NCBI GenBank assembly: GCA_964357255.1
Contig: CAYHKQ010000030.1
Coordinates: forward strand, 1 to 26,129
DNA from: JBBTIS01 sp038059855
GTDB taxonomy: Bacteria > Elusimicrobiota > Elusimicrobia > JACQPE01
Reading direction: 5' to 3'
DNA length: 26,129 nucleotides
A program made the position numbers and the translations under genes. Numbering within the stretch: position 1 is the first letter of the stretch; each line of letters opens with the position of its first letter. Shown one piece after another: positions 25,510-26,129 of the stretch. The notes under the pieces were generated by a model, which was not told the origin of the DNA, did not search any database, and worked only from the letters and a program-made list of their open reading frames with translations.

Positions 25510-25585
25510 AGCGTCTTCCTATAATTAAATAGAAGCAATTTTCTTTCCAGGGCAAATGAGGAAAAAAACGATTTAAAGAAAGGAA

Positions 25586-25614
25586 TTGACCCCATTTTCT
25601 ACGACATGTATAAT
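25586..25614 (+). promoter_or_regulatory. Strong sigma-70-like promoter on the + strand
   Basis: TTGACC (25586-25591), a 17-nt spacer and a perfect TATAAT (25609-25614). The start of transcription would be near 25621, at the centre of the adjoining 24-bp palindrome. It points away from the giant gene, towards a terminator-like hairpin and no intact protein gene. The AT-rich composition makes a chance match possible. Confidence 0.45.
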
Positions 25615-25636
25615 TTTTAAGACATGTCTTAAAAAT
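25613..25636. repeat. Perfect 24-bp palindrome
   Basis: A perfectly symmetrical sequence with the core AAGACATGTCTT and flanking A/T runs, centred at 25624/25625. The half GACATGT is also repeated directly just upstream at 25603-25609. It lies about 105-130 bp upstream of the giant gene and directly over the predicted + strand transcription start, so it could be an operator for either direction or the end of a mobile element. Confidence 0.75.
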
Positions 25637-25717
25637 AGGAAAAAAGAATTTACGTAAAGGTTTAGCCCAAGGGGGCGCCCCGCCGGGTTTTACCACGCCG
25701 CCTGCGCCCTTTTTTTT
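25621..25717 (+). ncRNA. Candidate small RNA or element with intrinsic terminator
   Basis: From the predicted start near 25621 the transcript would run about 97 nt to a hairpin with stem AAGGGGGCGC/GCGCCCTTTT (25669-25678 with 25704-25713, two G-U pairs) and a run of eight T (25710-25717). An outer inverted repeat, GGTTTAGCCCA (25659-25669) and TGGGCTAAACC (25749-25759), spans the terminator, and a third hairpin CCCAGG/CCTGGG (25726-25731, 25747-25752) competes with it. I do not recognise an RNA family. Confidence 0.3.
25704..25717 (+). terminator. Rho-independent terminator-like hairpin end
   Basis: GCGCCC pairs with GGGCGC at 25673-25678 and is followed at once by eight T. The loop is long (25 nt) but contains a small CCC/GGG stem. 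There is no protein gene immediately upstream on this strand. Confidence 0.4.
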
Positions 25718-25781
25718 CACCAATACCCAGGAACCGAAGCGAGGACCCTGGGCTAAACCCTTACAACTCAACTCAGGACCC

Positions 25782-26027
25782 AAATCTCTGGAATCGGCCC
25801 AACGGCAAATAGAGACGCTCCTGGAAGGCCAGCACATCTCCGGTATCCTTTTGGAGGATGACTTTCAATTTCCACTCGATAGAGCAGAGGCGGGAGTGCG
25901 TAGTTTAAGCTATTTCTTGGGCCTGGATTCCGGCCTTCGCCGGAATGACGCAGAAGGGGTCACGTTTGACACGGCAGTTGCTTTATCGGGAATTCCGGAC
26001 GGCCTATATGATTTATTTTACAGGTAG
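25782..26027 (+). pseudogene. Open frame without a start codon, unrecognised
   Basis: A + strand frame is open from 25614 to a TAG at 26025-26027 but contains no ATG. Its last 80 codons look protein-like (QIETLLEGQHISGILLED, TFDTAVALSGIPDGLYDLFY). It reads in frame through the REP-like hairpin at 25927-25946, which gives GLDSGLRRNDAEG. It may be a decayed gene tail invaded by the repeat, or chance. No family is recognised. Confidence 0.22.
25921..25950. repeat. REP-like element, single hairpin (copy 4)
   Basis: ATTCCGGC/GCCGGAAT with a CTTC loop (25927-25946), preceded by CCTGG and followed by GACGCAG, the same consensus as one half of the copy at 12458-12523. Only a single hairpin is present here. 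Confidence 0.75.
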
Positions 26028-26129
26028 GTTAAATTCTTGTTTAATGTACTCATGCCGGTCAAAATTGCCATTAGGTAATAGCTTAGTCCGCCCAAGTTAA
26101 CCCCTGCCAACTTTTCGCATTGATTTCCA
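26018..26129 (-). CDS. Possible C-terminal end of an unidentified gene, cut by the window edge
   Basis: On the minus strand a frame is open from the window edge to a TAA at 26018-26020, giving about 36 residues including LAGVNLGGLSYYLMAILTG. It is too short to identify and may be chance; it would point towards the giant gene on the same strand. Confidence 0.2.
   Translation of the reverse strand, partial: GNQCEKLAGVNLGGLSYYLMAILTGMSTLNKNLTYL

Noticed and set aside
25268..25837. 189-aa minus-strand reading frame
   Set aside because: It overlaps the start of the giant gene in another frame and crosses the palindrome and hairpin element; no protein-like composition.

Overview
The window looks like a fragment of a Gram-negative bacterial chromosome, probably a metagenome-assembled or draft genome because it contains a 100-base run of N. 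Pointers are a very large secreted protein built from fibronectin-like modules ending in motifs such as NTTYYARVKA and LGSTVT, a PorV/PorQ-like outer-membrane protein, a FlgD-like C-terminal domain, a complete SUF operon and many REP-like palindromes. This combination reminds me of Elusimicrobiota, but that is inference from style of gene content; no marker gene here settles it.

Layout. (1) 290-2566: a two-gene restriction-modification system, an Eco29kI-like GIY-YIG endonuclease (+) tail-to-tail with a DNA methyltransferase that carries its own N-terminal XRE helix-turn-helix (-). The methyltransferase has a clear promoter/operator from which the transcript should start at its ATG. (2) 2567-5620: the cell-division GTPase EngB, an AAA ATPase with a DUF4143 tail, and intergenic space filled with REP-like hairpins and one possible gene remnant. 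(3) 5592-11823: a tight + strand iron-sulfur assembly operon with its own Rrf2 regulator, in the order regulator, sufC, sufB, sufD, a Rieske ferredoxin, sufS, sufU, sufT; nearly all neighbours overlap. (4) 11831-12400: smpB and a tRNA-Leu(UAG), both on the minus strand.

(5) 12587-25509: a 13-kb minus-strand gene cluster with overlapping stops and starts. It runs from a giant secreted kelch/fibronectin-like protein, through an outer-membrane beta-barrel with a coiled coil and LysM domain, a soluble sensor-less histidine kinase and a receiver domain joined by one membrane helix to a predicted extracytoplasmic beta-propeller, to a methyltransferase with a Trm112-like zinc head. I consider this the most interesting part: it looks like a cell-surface structure coupled to a two-component module whose response regulator appears built to send a signal out across the membrane rather than to DNA.

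The assembly gap lies inside the giant gene. A 558-bp higher-order repeat predicts that about 201 bp are missing there, which would restore one continuous frame of about 2788 codons. (6) 25510-26129: no convincing intact gene, but a strong + strand promoter, a 24-bp perfect palindrome, a terminator-like hairpin and another REP element; possibly a small RNA or mobile-element remnant.
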